A DNA stretch of 64,000 nucleotides from Tepidaquicella sp964564635 (GCA_964564635.1 CAZMAR010000003.1:62001-126000), one strand, 5' to 3'; shown: positions 8,472 through 16,575, counted from the stretch's first letter. Numbers and translations are program-made. The notes: a model not told the origin generated them from the letters alone.

Positions 8472-9812
8472 TCAATACCTTCTCGATTTTAATTTTGTTC
8501 CTTTCATAAAACCGTCGTAGTGTCTCATTAAAAGATGAGATTCAATCTGTTGTAATGTATCCAGAGCCACACCGACGACGATCAGTAAACTTGTTCCACC
8601 AAAGAATTGAGCCAACCCCTGTGTAACTCCCAATTTACTTAGAAAAGTTGGAATAATTGCAATTATAGCAAGAAATATAGCACCAGGTAAAGTTATTTTT
8701 GTTAAAATATTATCAATAAAATCGGAGGTTGGTTTCCCAGGTCTAACTCCGGGTATAAACCCTCCCTGCTTCTTCATATTATCTGCCACATCTTTTGGAT
8801 TAAAAGCAATTGCAGTATAAAAATAAGTGAAAAATATTATTAGCAGTGCATATAATATTGAGTAAACCCAACTTTGGTAACTAAAATACTGAGCAACTTT
8901 TTGCATAAATTCACTTGGGAAAAATGATAAAATTGTGCTTGGGACAAACATAATTGACTGAGCAAAAATTATCGGCATAACTCCAGCAGCATTAACTTTT
9001 AAAGGTATGTATTGAGTAACGCCACCATAAACTTTTCTTCCAATTACTCTTTTTGCATACTGAACAGGAATTTTTCTTGTTGCTACAGTTAAAACAACAA
9101 CACTTGCAATAATTAAAACAAAAGCAATAAAATAAATAAACTCCACCAATATATTTCTATCTGAATTCGGGTCTGCAATTAATTGATATTCAGCAAATAG
9201 CGCATATGGGAATCTATCAATAATCCCGATAAAAATAATCAAAGAAATTCCATTTCCAATACCTCTTTCCGTTATTTGCTCACCAAGCCACATCATAAAT
9301 ATAGTCCCGGCGGTAAGCATAATAACAGTTGATAGAGTGAATACCATTGGAGATATATCCGGAACTACAACAGACATTCCATTCACCTGTCTATGAGAAA
9401 GCTGAACGCTAACACCCCAGGCTTGTAAAGCTGCAACCGGTACTGTAAGCAGTCGAGTAATTTGATTAATTTTTTTTCTACCTTCTTCTCCCTCTTTCTG
9501 CAACTTTTGAAAGTAAGGAAAAACAGCACCAAGTAACTGAATTATAATTGACGCACTAATATAAGGCATAATACCCAAGGAGAAGATGGCAGCTTTACTA
9601 AAAGCACCACCAACAAATAAGTCATATAGCCCTAATAAATCCGTGGCAGCACCCTGAGCCTGTTGCTGAAGAATAACCGATACATTAATACCGGGTAAAG
9701 TAATATGTGCTCCAATACGCACAACAAGTAAAAGAGCAAGAGTATAAAAAATCCTCGTTCTGAGCTCTTCTATCTTGAAGATATTTCTAAAACTCTCAAT
9801 AAATCCGCTCAT
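8472..9812 (-). CDS. secY: Protein translocase channel subunit SecY
   Basis: This 446-residue polytopic membrane protein forms the Sec channel. About ten hydrophobic segments can be seen, plus family marks: ALLLVVRIGAHITLPGI near the N-terminus, the plug-adjacent GGAFSKAAIFSLGIMPYISA, GIGNGISLIIFIGI and the cytosolic loop with NMKKQGGFIPGVRPG. The end HYDGFMKGTKLKSRRY is normal. Its start overlaps the rplO stop by 4 bp. Confidence 0.97.
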   Translation of the reverse strand: MSGFIESFRNIFKIEELRTRIFYTLALLLVVRIGAHITLPGINVSVILQQQAQGAATDLLGLYDLFVGGAFSKAAIFSLGIMPYISASIIIQLLGAVFPYFQKLQKEGEEGRKKINQITRLLTVPVAALQAWGVSVQLSHRQVNGMSVVVPDISPMVFTLSTVIMLTAGTIFMMWLGEQITERGIGNGISLIIFIGIIDRFPYALFAEYQLIADPNSDRNILVEFIYFIAFVLIIASVVVLTVATRKIPVQYAKRVIGRKVYGGVTQYIPLKVNAAGVMPIIFAQSIMFVPSTILSFFPSEFMQKVAQYFSYQSWVYSILYALLIIFFTYFYTAIAFNPKDVADNMKKQGGFIPGVRPGKPTSDFIDNILTKITLPGAIFLAIIAIIPTFLSKLGVTQGLAQFFGGTSLLIVVGVALDTLQQIESHLLMRHYDGFMKGTKLKSRRY

Positions 9813-10276
9813 ACTTTGATAGCTTTTCCTCCGAGATTTTCTATTTTGGTTATAGCAGACTTAGAAAATGCATCTGCACTTATTTCTACTTTTGTTTTTA
9901 ATTCTCCCCCACCAAGAATTTTTAAAGGCCTGTTTTTGTTTTTTATAATTTTATTTTCTATAAGCAAATCTTTTGAGATGGTGGTTTCTTTGATTTTACC
10001 GGAATCCAATAATTTTTGTAAATCACCTAAATTAAGTTTTGTGTATTCTACTCTGTTAATATTCTTAAAACCAAATTTAGGTATTCTCCTTTGAAGCGGC
10101 ATTTGACCACCTTCAAACCAGAATTTGAATTTATGTCCAGACCTTGATTTAGCACCATTGTGCCCACGGGTAGAAGTTCCACCATGTCCAGACCCCTGAC
10201 CTCTACCAACTCTTTTAGGTTTTTTTCTTGAACCTTCCGCGTATTTTAAATTACTTAATATATGCATTTTTATCAT
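9809..10276 (-). CDS. rplO: 50S ribosomal protein L15
   Basis: This large-subunit assembly protein is recognised by EGSRKKPKRVGRGQGSGHG, the Gly-rich RGHNGAKSRSG and FEGGQMPLQRRIPKFGF. An ATG at 10276 gives MIKMHIL; the second ATG at 10267 gives a beginning closer to other L15 proteins and may be the true start. A 12-bp stem terminator ends only about 5 nt before the first ATG, leaving no room for an ordinary ribosome-binding site. Expression therefore needs read-through from upstream or a leaderless/internal promoter. It overlaps secY by 4 bp. Confidence 0.95.
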   Translation of the reverse strand: MIKMHILSNLKYAEGSRKKPKRVGRGQGSGHGGTSTRGHNGAKSRSGHKFKFWFEGGQMPLQRRIPKFGFKNINRVEYTKLNLGDLQKLLDSGKIKETTISKDLLIENKIIKNKNRPLKILGGGELKTKVEISADAFSKSAITKIENLGGKAIKV

Positions 10277-10280
10277 ATTA

Positions 10281-10310
10281 AAAGACCCCTCGTTTTCACG
10301 AGGGGTCTTT
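10281..10310 (-). terminator. Strong hairpin terminator between the inserted outer-membrane gene and rplO
   Basis: The arms AAAGACCCCTCG (10281-10292) and its exact complement (10299-10310) form a perfect 12-bp stem with a 6-nt loop, followed by TCTTTT on the minus strand. It ends the transcript of the gene at 10330-11511 and lies directly before rplO, inside the ribosomal block. Confidence 0.8.
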
Positions 10311-10329
10311 AATTAATTAAAATTCAAAA

Positions 10330-11511
10330 TTACTTCCTGAAATTATATGATGCAGAAATTACACCAAATAAATCATTTGAATTTCCAGTAAGAACATATG
10401 GACCATCCTTCAAAAGTCTTTCTCCAATTGTTCCATCAATTGCAAATCTACCGAAGTTCAGACCAAAGCCCATTGTAATGGTTTGTCTTGGATCTGATGG
10501 GTATTTAATGTTCCATTCAGCATTTGGAGTTACTGCCTTTACAGTAACTTTTTCACTGATTACAGACCTTGAATATCCAAGTCTTCCGATTAACCAATCA
10601 GTAAAGCTCCATTCAAGACCAAGATTGAATTTTGGGAAATTTAACCTTGTAACTTCAACAACATTGGTGGTTTCCCAGGTATAATATCCAAATGATACAC
10701 CACCCATCATCCTTCCATCATCAAGAACTGGCATATTGATACCAGCACCAACGGCAATATTCATTTCTTTTATATCATTTCCTGCAACATTGTTCGCATT
10801 TGGAGTCCAGCTGAATGTGTTGAATTCTGCATAAGGGACAAAGCCAATCTTAGAATTTCTTTCAAAATAGAATAACCCTCTTGCAAATGCATCAATTTGG
10901 AGTCCACCATCGGTTTTATCTGTATAATTGGTGGTTTCGTATTTATAGCTATTTGATTTAACTCCAACAGATGCTTCAAACAAATTCCTATCGAATTTCA
11001 CAACAGTTCCAACCTGACCACCGATTGCCATAGAAGACCATTCTTGTTTTACATTGTTAAGTGTTGAGTCAAGGCTCCACATTGCTACGTATGGAGCAAC
11101 ACCAATTGAAAATTCCTTTGTGGAATAAGCAAATAAGAGTTTAAAAGGAACAATTGGTTCAGCAATATCAGGTGCAAAACCGATGAAATCATTCCATTTA
11201 TCTTCTCTTTTATTAAGAACCATTCCAAGGCTGATTTCTTTGGAAACTCCAAAGTTAACAGCACCGAATTGTTCAGTTAATTCAAAAAGATTTACTGCGT
11301 CTCGGCCAATATCACCGAATGCATAGTCATGGTAGTAACCAGCCCATGCTGGGTTTCTGTTAATATCTATTGATGCATCCCATAAGAATGGGTTGTAACC
11401 TAATGCTTCATATCTTGCAGTTCCGCTTGAGATAGCATCCTGTGAAAATGAAACACCGGTTAGCATCAACATAACGAATAAAATAGAGAGTAGAATTTTT
11501 ACTGTTTTCAT
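10330..11511 (-). CDS. Outer-membrane beta-barrel protein inserted in the ribosomal block
   Basis: This 393-residue exported protein is not a member of any ribosomal or secretion family. The ATG at 11511, with GGGAG just before it, gives the signal peptide MKTVKILLSILFVML...VSFSQ; an in-frame ATG at 11592 would only add an implausible basic leader. The mature part has alternating hydrophobic/polar strands (FGVSKEISLGMVL, IGGQVGTVVKFD, MGGVSFGYYTWE, GFGLNFGRFAIDG). It ends with an aromatic-containing last strand, GVISASYNFRK, as in outer-membrane barrels. Its function is unknown. It sits between rpmD and rplO, where spc operons normally have no gene, with its own structured leader upstream and a strong terminator downstream, so it is probably an independently controlled insertion. 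Confidence 0.8.
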   Translation of the reverse strand: MKTVKILLSILFVMLMLTGVSFSQDAISSGTARYEALGYNPFLWDASIDINRNPAWAGYYHDYAFGDIGRDAVNLFELTEQFGAVNFGVSKEISLGMVLNKREDKWNDFIGFAPDIAEPIVPFKLLFAYSTKEFSIGVAPYVAMWSLDSTLNNVKQEWSSMAIGGQVGTVVKFDRNLFEASVGVKSNSYKYETTNYTDKTDGGLQIDAFARGLFYFERNSKIGFVPYAEFNTFSWTPNANNVAGNDIKEMNIAVGAGINMPVLDDGRMMGGVSFGYYTWETTNVVEVTRLNFPKFNLGLEWSFTDWLIGRLGYSRSVISEKVTVKAVTPNAEWNIKYPSDPRQTITMGFGLNFGRFAIDGTIGERLLKDGPYVLTGNSNDLFGVISASYNFRK

Positions 11512-11554
11512 TTTTCTCCCTTTCTTTAGTTTTTTAATTTTTAATTTATTTGAC

Positions 11555-11610
11555 ATTATGGTTTCCCATAACGACTTTCCAGAGGCTATCACCTAACCCC
11601 TGGGAAATCA
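11555..11610 (-). promoter_or_regulatory. Structured 5' leader (two hairpins) before the outer-membrane gene
   Basis: In the 104-nt gap between the rpmD stop and the ATG at 11511, the minus-strand RNA can form two elements. The first is a bulged stem built on CCAGGGG (11597-11603) with CCTCTGG (11579-11585), extended outward by TTTCC/GGAAA pairs. The second is a 6-bp hairpin TTATGG-GAAA-CCATAA (11556-11571) with a GNRA tetraloop. The 5' TTTCCC of the first stem can alternatively pair with GGGAAA at the second loop, so two exclusive folds exist. It matches no riboswitch class that I recognise. It could control translation or transcription of the gene downstream. Confidence 0.45.
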
Positions 11611-11615
11611 TTTTT

Positions 11616-11795
11616 TTATTCTTCAACTTTAATTAAATGTTTTACTTTTTTAATCATACCTCTAATTTGAGGTGTATCTTTTTTTTCTACAGTCTGATTT
11701 ATTTTTCTCAAACCTAATGCACGCATTGTTCTCTTTTGATTTTCAGGTCTATCAATTATACTTCTAATTTGTGTAATTTTAATCTTTTTTTCCAT
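11616..11795 (-). CDS. rpmD: 50S ribosomal protein L30
   Basis: This small gene encodes 59 residues, beginning MEKKIKITQIRSIIDRPENQ and containing TMRALGLRKINQTVEKKDTP and RGMIKKVKHLIKVEE. Length and motifs fit the bacterial uL30 family. It follows rpsE by 18 nt as usual. What comes next is the inserted outer-membrane gene rather than rplO. Confidence 0.93.
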   Translation of the reverse strand: MEKKIKITQIRSIIDRPENQKRTMRALGLRKINQTVEKKDTPQIRGMIKKVKHLIKVEE

Positions 11796-11813
11796 ACAAA
11801 ATTTTATACATAT

Positions 11814-12323
11814 TTAAATCTTTAAAAGTTCACTAACAGTAATACCTCTTTTCTCGGCAGCAGTCCTTAAGTCGTATAAACTTTCCAATGCTTTAACTGT
11901 AGCTTTTACAACATTATGCGGATTAGAAGATCCAAGAAGTTTGGTTAAGACATCTGTAATTCCAACTGCTTCCATAACTGCTCTAACTCCACCACCGGCA
12001 ATAATACCGGTTCCAGGGGCTGCAGGTTTAAGCAATACTTTCGCTGCACCAAATTTACCGATAACTTCAAATGGAATTGTTCCGTTCACTACTGGTACTT
12101 TAATTATTCTTTTTCTTGCATCTTCAATACTTTTTCTAATAGAATCAGCAACCTCATTTGCCTTTCCTAAACCATAACCCACATGACCATTACCATCGCC
12201 AACCACACTAATTGCAGTAAATCCAAATCTTCTGCCACCTTTCACAACCTTAGCAACCCTACCAATATAAACCAACTTCTCTTTTAGTTCTAATTCACTT
12301 GCTTTTATGTATTTATCAACCAT
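11814..12323 (-). CDS. rpsE: 30S ribosomal protein S5
   Basis: This 169-residue small-subunit protein is involved in decoding accuracy. It is recognised by ELKEKLVYIGRVAKVVKGGR, the S5 signature around GNGHVGYGLGKANEV, and KPAAPGTGIIAGGGVRAVME. The start ATG at 12323 gives the family's normal length. A promoter-like sequence ends 5 nt before this ATG, so leaderless transcripts are possible. It is separated from rplR by about 225 nt that contain a tRNA-Gln gene. Confidence 0.96.
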   Translation of the reverse strand: MVDKYIKASELELKEKLVYIGRVAKVVKGGRRFGFTAISVVGDGNGHVGYGLGKANEVADSIRKSIEDARKRIIKVPVVNGTIPFEVIGKFGAAKVLLKPAAPGTGIIAGGGVRAVMEAVGITDVLTKLLGSSNPHNVVKATVKALESLYDLRTAAEKRGITVSELLKI

Positions 12324-12328
12324 TTAAT

Positions 12329-12355
12329 ATTATAAAATTATTAATTTAAAGTCAA
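12329..12355 (-). promoter_or_regulatory. Possible leaderless promoter for rpsE
   Basis: On the minus strand, TTGACT (12350-12355) is followed after 15 nt by TATAAT (12329-12334), or after 17 nt by TAATAT. The predicted start of transcription falls on or next to the rpsE ATG. A similar TTGACTTTAAATT block lies before rplB. AT-richness makes chance matches common. Confidence 0.35.
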
Positions 12356-12437
12356 GACCTTAAAATTTACCTTAAATTATGTTTGTATGTTATATAAAAA
12401 TATATAAATTTCAAAAAGAACTATTTAATTCAAATTG

Positions 12438-12508
12438 TTCTCAGGGGAGGATTCGAACCTCCACTAACGGCTCCAAAGGCCGCTGTCCTGCCATTAGACG
12501 ACCCGAGA
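12438..12508 (-). tRNA. tRNA-Gln (anticodon TTG)
   Basis: A 71-nt cloverleaf can be drawn. The acceptor TCTCGGG pairs with CCTGAGA, including one G-U. The D-arm contains TAATGGCAGGA, the anticodon stem GCGGC/GCCGT holds loop CTTTGGA (anticodon UUG), and the T-arm is GGAGGTTCGAATCCTCC. The discriminator is A and no CCA is encoded. It is co-oriented with, and located inside, the ribosomal block between rplR and rpsE. Confidence 0.93.
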
Positions 12509-12548
12509 ATATGTCAAATAACTAATTTTACAAATATAATAAAATCTA

Positions 12549-12917
12549 TTAAAACTTTAAACCACCTTCACGCGCACCATCAGCAATTGCCTTAACTCTA
12601 CCGTGATACAAATAACCACCTCTGTCAAAAACAACTTTTGATATATTTAAATTCTTAGCAGTTTCAGCAACCACATTTCCAACAACTTTTGCTTTGGCAA
12701 CTTTTCCAGGAATGTCATTAATCTTTTGCTTTACTTCTTTACTCAATGTAGAAACCTGTAAAAGAGTTTTATGATTTATATCATCAACTACTTGTGCATA
12801 AATATGTTTATTGCTTCTAAATACAACAAGTCTTGGTTTTTCAGGAGTTCCAAAAATTTTTTTCCTGATTTTAAATTTTAACTTTTTCCTTCTATCTATA
12901 TTTTTTTTCTTATTCAA
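12549..12917 (-). CDS. rplR: 50S ribosomal protein L18
   Basis: This 122-residue protein binds 5S rRNA. It is recognised by FGTPEKPRLVVFRSNKHIYAQ, VDDINHKTLL and the conserved end VVFDRGGYLYHGRVKAIADG then AREGGLKF. It lies downstream of rplF; the next ribosomal gene, rpsE, is displaced by the tRNA-Gln insertion. Confidence 0.96.
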   Translation of the reverse strand: MNKKKNIDRRKKLKFKIRKKIFGTPEKPRLVVFRSNKHIYAQVVDDINHKTLLQVSTLSKEVKQKINDIPGKVAKAKVVGNVVAETAKNLNISKVVFDRGGYLYHGRVKAIADGAREGGLKF

Positions 12918-12945
12918 TTTTAAATAATTTTTCTTATAGTTTAAA

Positions 12946-13485
12946 TTATTTTGACTGAGATTTTCCTACTTTTCTTCTAATAACTTCATTTTCATATTTA
13001 ATACCTTTTCCTTTATAAGGTTCAGGTTTTCTAAACGACCGGATTTTTGCTGCAACAAGTCCAACAAGTTGTTTATCAATTCCGGAAACTATTATCTGAT
13101 TGGGTGCAGGAACTTCCACTTTTACTTCCGGTGGAGGTAAAAATGCAATAGAATGTGAATATCCAAGTTGCAAAAATAAATAATTGTTTTTCATTTCTGC
13201 TTTATAGCCAACTCCAACAATTTCCAATTTCTTTGTGTAACCCTGTGTAACTCCAACTATAAGACTTTGTAAAAGTGCTCTATGAAGACCGTGCAATGCT
13301 TTCGTACTCTTCCAATTATTTATCCTTGAAAATGTAACTTCATTATCTTTCAACTCATACTTTATTCTTTCATGCACTTTCATAGATAAAGTTCCCTTAG
13401 GTCCAGTTACTTCAATGATATTATCTTTTGCCTGAATTTTTACATTGCTTTCGAAAGTTACGGGTTTTAAACCTATTCTACTCAT
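12946..13485 (-). CDS. rplF: 50S ribosomal protein L6
   Basis: This 179-residue protein sits near the factor-binding region of the large subunit. Both repeated domains are present: MSRIGLKPVTF at the start, VTGPKGTLSMKVHERI, and the C-terminal EPYKGKGIKYENEVIRRKVGK. Length and place between rpsH and rplR are standard. Confidence 0.97.
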   Translation of the reverse strand: MSRIGLKPVTFESNVKIQAKDNIIEVTGPKGTLSMKVHERIKYELKDNEVTFSRINNWKSTKALHGLHRALLQSLIVGVTQGYTKKLEIVGVGYKAEMKNNYLFLQLGYSHSIAFLPPPEVKVEVPAPNQIIVSGIDKQLVGLVAAKIRSFRKPEPYKGKGIKYENEVIRRKVGKSQSK

Positions 13486-13518
13486 AAAATAATTTGTAAT
13501 ATTAACATTTAAAAAAAT

Positions 13519-13914
13519 TTACCATATATAACAAACAACTTCACCACCAACACCAAGTTCTCTTGCCTGCTTATCAGTTATCAAACCTTTAGATGTAGAT
13601 ACTATTGCGATTCCCATTCCGTTTCTCACTCGTGGTAATTTCTCTGCTTTAACATAAACTCTTCTGCCAGGTTTACTGATTTTTTTCAGACCGCTAATCA
13701 CATTTGTATCCTGATAGTATTTAAATCTTAGGGATAAATATTTTTTATTATCTACTTCGATAATTTTGTAATCATTTATAAAACTTGCTTTCAGAAGAAT
13801 ATCGGTAATATTATGTTTGAATTTTGAATAAGGAATATCAACAGACTTTTTTTCTGCTTTTATAGCATTCCTTATTCTTGTTAAGTAATCAGCAATTGGG
13901 TCAGACATTGACAT
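13519..13914 (-). CDS. rpsH: 30S ribosomal protein S8
   Basis: This 131-residue primary 16S rRNA-binding protein is a regulator of the spc operon in some bacteria. It is recognised by MSDPIADYLTRIRNA, SKPGRRVYVKAEKLPRVRNG and the end ARELGVGGEVVCYIW. A start at MSMSDP or two codons later is equally possible. It lies between rpsN and rplF as usual. Confidence 0.96.
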   Translation of the reverse strand: MSMSDPIADYLTRIRNAIKAEKKSVDIPYSKFKHNITDILLKASFINDYKIIEVDNKKYLSLRFKYYQDTNVISGLKKISKPGRRVYVKAEKLPRVRNGMGIAIVSTSKGLITDKQARELGVGGEVVCYIW

Positions 13915-13938
13915 ATTATAATTTCCTTCTTAATTTTA

Positions 13939-14208
13939 TTACCAACTTGATTTAATAATTCCGGGTATTTTTCCTTGCAGAGCCATTTCTCTAAATACCA
14001 ATCTTGAAACACCAAATTTTCTGTAATATCCACGAGCTCTACCAGTAACATTACATCTATTGTGTAACCGTGTAGGACTGCTATCACGAGGTAATTTTTG
14101 CAAAGCACTCCAGTTACCCTGTTTTTTAAGTTCTTTTCTTAAAGATTCATACTTCTTTACCAGTCTTTCTCGCCTTTTTTGTCTTGCTATTAAAGATTTT
14201 CTTGCCAT
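13939..14208 (-). CDS. rpsN: 30S ribosomal protein S14 (zinc-free form)
   Basis: This 89-residue protein of the small-subunit head carries MARKSLIARQKRRERLV, LPRDSSPTRLHNRCNVTGRA and the end FREMALQGKIPGIIKSSW. Only one Cys is present and the CxxC pairs of the zinc form are absent, so this is the long C- type. It starts 1 nt after the rplE stop. Confidence 0.96.
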   Translation of the reverse strand: MARKSLIARQKRRERLVKKYESLRKELKKQGNWSALQKLPRDSSPTRLHNRCNVTGRARGYYRKFGVSRLVFREMALQGKIPGIIKSSW

Positions 14209-14209
14209 T

Positions 14210-14878
14210 TTAGTTGTTTTGCTGTTTAGTTAAAAATGGAAATCCAAAAAGTTTTAACAGTTCGTATGCTTCCTCATCAGTTTTTGCAGTTGTAACAATT
14301 GTTATATCCATTCCTGCAATCCTTGTAACTGTATCAACATTAATTTCTGGAAATATTATTTGTTCTTTAACTCCTAAAGTATAGTTTCCTCTGCCATCAA
14401 AACTTTTATCTGAAAGTCCTCTGAAATCTCTTATCCTCGGAATAGAAACATTAACAAGTTTATCAAAAAATTCATACATCCTTGCATTTCTTAATGTCAC
14501 TCGCACAGCGATGTTCATTCCTGCTCTTAATTTAAAATTAGAAACAGACCTTTTTGCTTTTACTACTACAGGATGTTGACCTGTAATTGCTTCAATATCT
14601 TTAACCATCATTTCAATAAGCTTCGGGTCAGATACAGCAGCACCAACACCAGCATTAATGCAGATTTTTTTGAGTTTTGGAACCTGCATAACATTTTTAT
14701 AATTAAACTTTTTCATCAATTCCGGTACAATAGACTTTCTGTAAATTTCAAGTAATCTGATAGGAACTTTTTCTTCGATAAAAACTTCCTCTTTAGAAGA
14801 TTTCTTATCACCTTTTTTAGACTTTACTTGCTCTTCCTGTTGTTTAACTTTTTTTCTTTCTTCCTTTGACTTTGCCAT
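14210..14878 (-). CDS. rplE: 50S ribosomal protein L5 with basic N-terminal extension
   Basis: This is the 5S rRNA-binding protein of the central protuberance. The family region starts at about residue 42 (LLEIYRKSIVPELMKKFNY) and includes VVVKAKRSVSNFKLRAGM, FRGLSDKSFDGRGNYTLGV and MDITIVTTAKTDEEA. Residues 1-40 are a Lys/Glu-rich extension (KSKEERKKVKQQEEQ) not found in typical 180-residue L5. The ATG at 14878 follows rplX closely, and no better internal Met precedes the conserved part. Confidence 0.95.
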   Translation of the reverse strand: MAKSKEERKKVKQQEEQVKSKKGDKKSSKEEVFIEEKVPIRLLEIYRKSIVPELMKKFNYKNVMQVPKLKKICINAGVGAAVSDPKLIEMMVKDIEAITGQHPVVVKAKRSVSNFKLRAGMNIAVRVTLRNARMYEFFDKLVNVSIPRIRDFRGLSDKSFDGRGNYTLGVKEQIIFPEINVDTVTRIAGMDITIVTTAKTDEEAYELLKLFGFPFLTKQQNN

Positions 14879-14882
14879 AGAA

Positions 14883-15221
14883 TTAAGATATTAAAATTTC
14901 TCCTGATTTCTTACTTTTTCTCATTCTTTTTACTTTGCCCGTTGTTTCATCCTTTATAACTTCCATTCCGATGCGTGTTGGTTCATTAGTTTTCGGACAC
15001 ATTAACATTACATTACTTATAGCAATAGGTGCCTCTCTCTTTATTATACCACCCTGAGGGTTCTTTTGGGTAGGTCTGGTATGTCTGTTGATTAAATTAA
15101 CGCCTTCCACAATAACACGACCTTTCTTTCTATCTATATAAAGTATCTTACCAGTAGCACCTTTATAGTTTCCTGATATTACTTTTACAAAATCGTTTTT
15201 TTTCAATCTGTGTTTTTGCAT
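14883..15221 (-). CDS. rplX: 50S ribosomal protein L24
   Basis: This 112-residue assembly-initiator protein has a KOW motif at its N-terminus (KNDFVKVISGNYKGATGKIL) and continues with VEGVNLINRHTRPTQKNPQG. It starts 11 nt after rplN and ends 4 nt before rplE. Confidence 0.96.
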   Translation of the reverse strand: MQKHRLKKNDFVKVISGNYKGATGKILYIDRKKGRVIVEGVNLINRHTRPTQKNPQGGIIKREAPIAISNVMLMCPKTNEPTRIGMEVIKDETTGKVKRMRKSKKSGEILIS

Positions 15222-15232
15222 TTTAATAAACT

Positions 15233-15601
15233 TTAAATTACTTCAGGAGCAAGGGAAATAATTTTCATAAATTGTTTTTCTCTAAGTTCTCTTGCAACCG
15301 GTCCGAAAATTCTCGTACCACGAGGTTCGTTTTGATTGTTAATCAGAACAGCAGCATTTTCATCAAATTTTATATAACTTCCATCTTTTCGCCTGACCTC
15401 TTTTTTAGTTCTGACTATAACAGCTCTGGTAACTTCTCCTTTCTTAACAGTACCACCTGGGATAGCGGACTTAACTGACACAACAATTATGTCTCCAAGA
15501 CTCGCATATCTCCTATCGGAGCCTCCCAGAACTCTTATACATCTTACAGATTTTGCACCTGAATTATCTGCAACCGTTAAATTAGTTTCTTCTTGTATCA
15601 T
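15233..15601 (-). CDS. rplN: 50S ribosomal protein L14
   Basis: This 122-residue protein lies at the subunit interface. The sequence MIQEETNLTVADNSGAKSVR and the end FGPVARELREKQFMKIISLA are diagnostic. Position between rpsQ and rplX is standard. Confidence 0.97.
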   Translation of the reverse strand: MIQEETNLTVADNSGAKSVRCIRVLGGSDRRYASLGDIIVVSVKSAIPGGTVKKGEVTRAVIVRTKKEVRRKDGSYIKFDENAAVLINNQNEPRGTRIFGPVARELREKQFMKIISLAPEVI

Positions 15602-15621
15602 TTTTCAATAGAATTTTCGTT

Positions 15622-15933
15622 TTATTTAACTTTCTGCAAAATCTCAACAACTCGCCATCTCTTCTTAGCACTCAAAGGTCTGGTTTCCATAATTTTTACT
15701 ATATCTCCAATGTTACACTCATTCTTTTCATCATGAGCCATAAATTTGCTTGTCCTTTTATAAAACTTTTTATATAAAGGATGGATAACTCTTTTTTCAA
15801 TCGCTACGACAACAGACTTATCCATTTTATTACTGACCACTTTTCCAATTCTTACTTTCCGTTTATTCCTTGTTACCTTAGTACCTTCAGGTTCTTTTTT
15901 CGTATTTTCTGTTTGTATTATTTCCTCGCTCAT
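15622..15933 (-). CDS. rpsQ: 30S ribosomal protein S17
   Basis: This primary 16S-binding OB-fold protein is recognised by RKVRIGKVVSNKMDKSVVVA, HPLYKKFYKRTSKFMAHDE and SAKKRWRVVEIL. At 103 residues it carries a ~20-residue polar N-terminal extension relative to the usual ~85. It lies between rpmC and rplN. Confidence 0.96.
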   Translation of the reverse strand: MSEEIIQTENTKKEPEGTKVTRNKRKVRIGKVVSNKMDKSVVVAIEKRVIHPLYKKFYKRTSKFMAHDEKNECNIGDIVKIMETRPLSAKKRWRVVEILQKVK

Positions 15934-15942
15934 TTAAAAATT

Positions 15943-16158
15943 TTATTTTGTTTGTTCTTTTTCTAATTTTTCTCTTTCTTTCAAAATTGTCAAAATTCTT
16001 GCTATTGTCTTTTTTGTGTTTTGAAGACTTTTGAAATTCTCTAACTGTCCAGAAGCATGTTGAAATCTGTAATTATCAAGTGCATCATAACTCTCTTTTA
16101 GAGTATTCAGTAAATCTTTCGTTGACATTTGTTTTAATTCGTATAATTTCATAGCCAT
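15943..16158 (-). CDS. rpmC: 50S ribosomal protein L29
   Basis: This 71-residue helical-hairpin protein at the tunnel exit is recognised by YELKQMSTKDLLNTLKE, FQHASGQLENFKSLQNTKK and IARILTILKERE. The first ATG (16158) gives MAMKLYEL; the second Met two codons later is also possible. It follows rplP by 6 nt. Confidence 0.94.
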   Translation of the reverse strand: MAMKLYELKQMSTKDLLNTLKESYDALDNYRFQHASGQLENFKSLQNTKKTIARILTILKEREKLEKEQTK

Positions 16159-16164
16159 AAATAA

Positions 16165-16575
16165 TTATGAAACTCTTTTAACAAATTGGGTTTTAATTGG
16201 TAATTTATGTGATGCAAGTCTAAAAGCTTCCTGAGCAACCGCTTCCGAAACACCGTCAACTTCAAACATAATTTTCCCTGGCTGAACCACAGCAACCCAG
16301 AATTCAGGAGCACCTTTTCCTTTACCCATTCTTGTTTCTGCTGGCTTCTTGGAAACAGGTTTATCAGGAAATATTCTAATCCAAACTTTACCATCTCTCT
16401 TCATATACCTTGTGAGTGCAATACGTGCAGCTTCAATCTGCCTATCAGTAATCCATGCCGGCTCAAGGGCTTTCAATCCATAAGACCCAAAAGAGACTAA
16501 AAAACCTCTACCGGCTTTTCCTTTTCTATTGCCTCTTTGTGATTTTCTGTATTTAACTCTTTTTGGTAATAACAT
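16165..16575 (-). CDS. rplP: 50S ribosomal protein L16
   Basis: This 136-residue protein is near the A site and required for late 50S assembly. It is recognised by MLLPKRVKYRKSQRG, GYGLKAL-like SFGSYGLKALEPAWI, RKPVSKK-like FPDKPVSKKPAETRMGKGKG and FEVDGVSEAVAQEAFRLASH. Length and context (rpsC-rplP-rpmC) are normal. Confidence 0.97.
   Translation of the reverse strand: MLLPKRVKYRKSQRGNRKGKAGRGFLVSFGSYGLKALEPAWITDRQIEAARIALTRYMKRDGKVWIRIFPDKPVSKKPAETRMGKGKGAPEFWVAVVQPGKIMFEVDGVSEAVAQEAFRLASHKLPIKTQFVKRVS

Noticed and set aside
10330..11592. Upstream ATG at 11592 for the inserted outer-membrane gene
   Set aside because: It would translate through the structured leader and hide the signal peptide; the ATG at 11511 has GGGAG before it and a perfect signal peptide.
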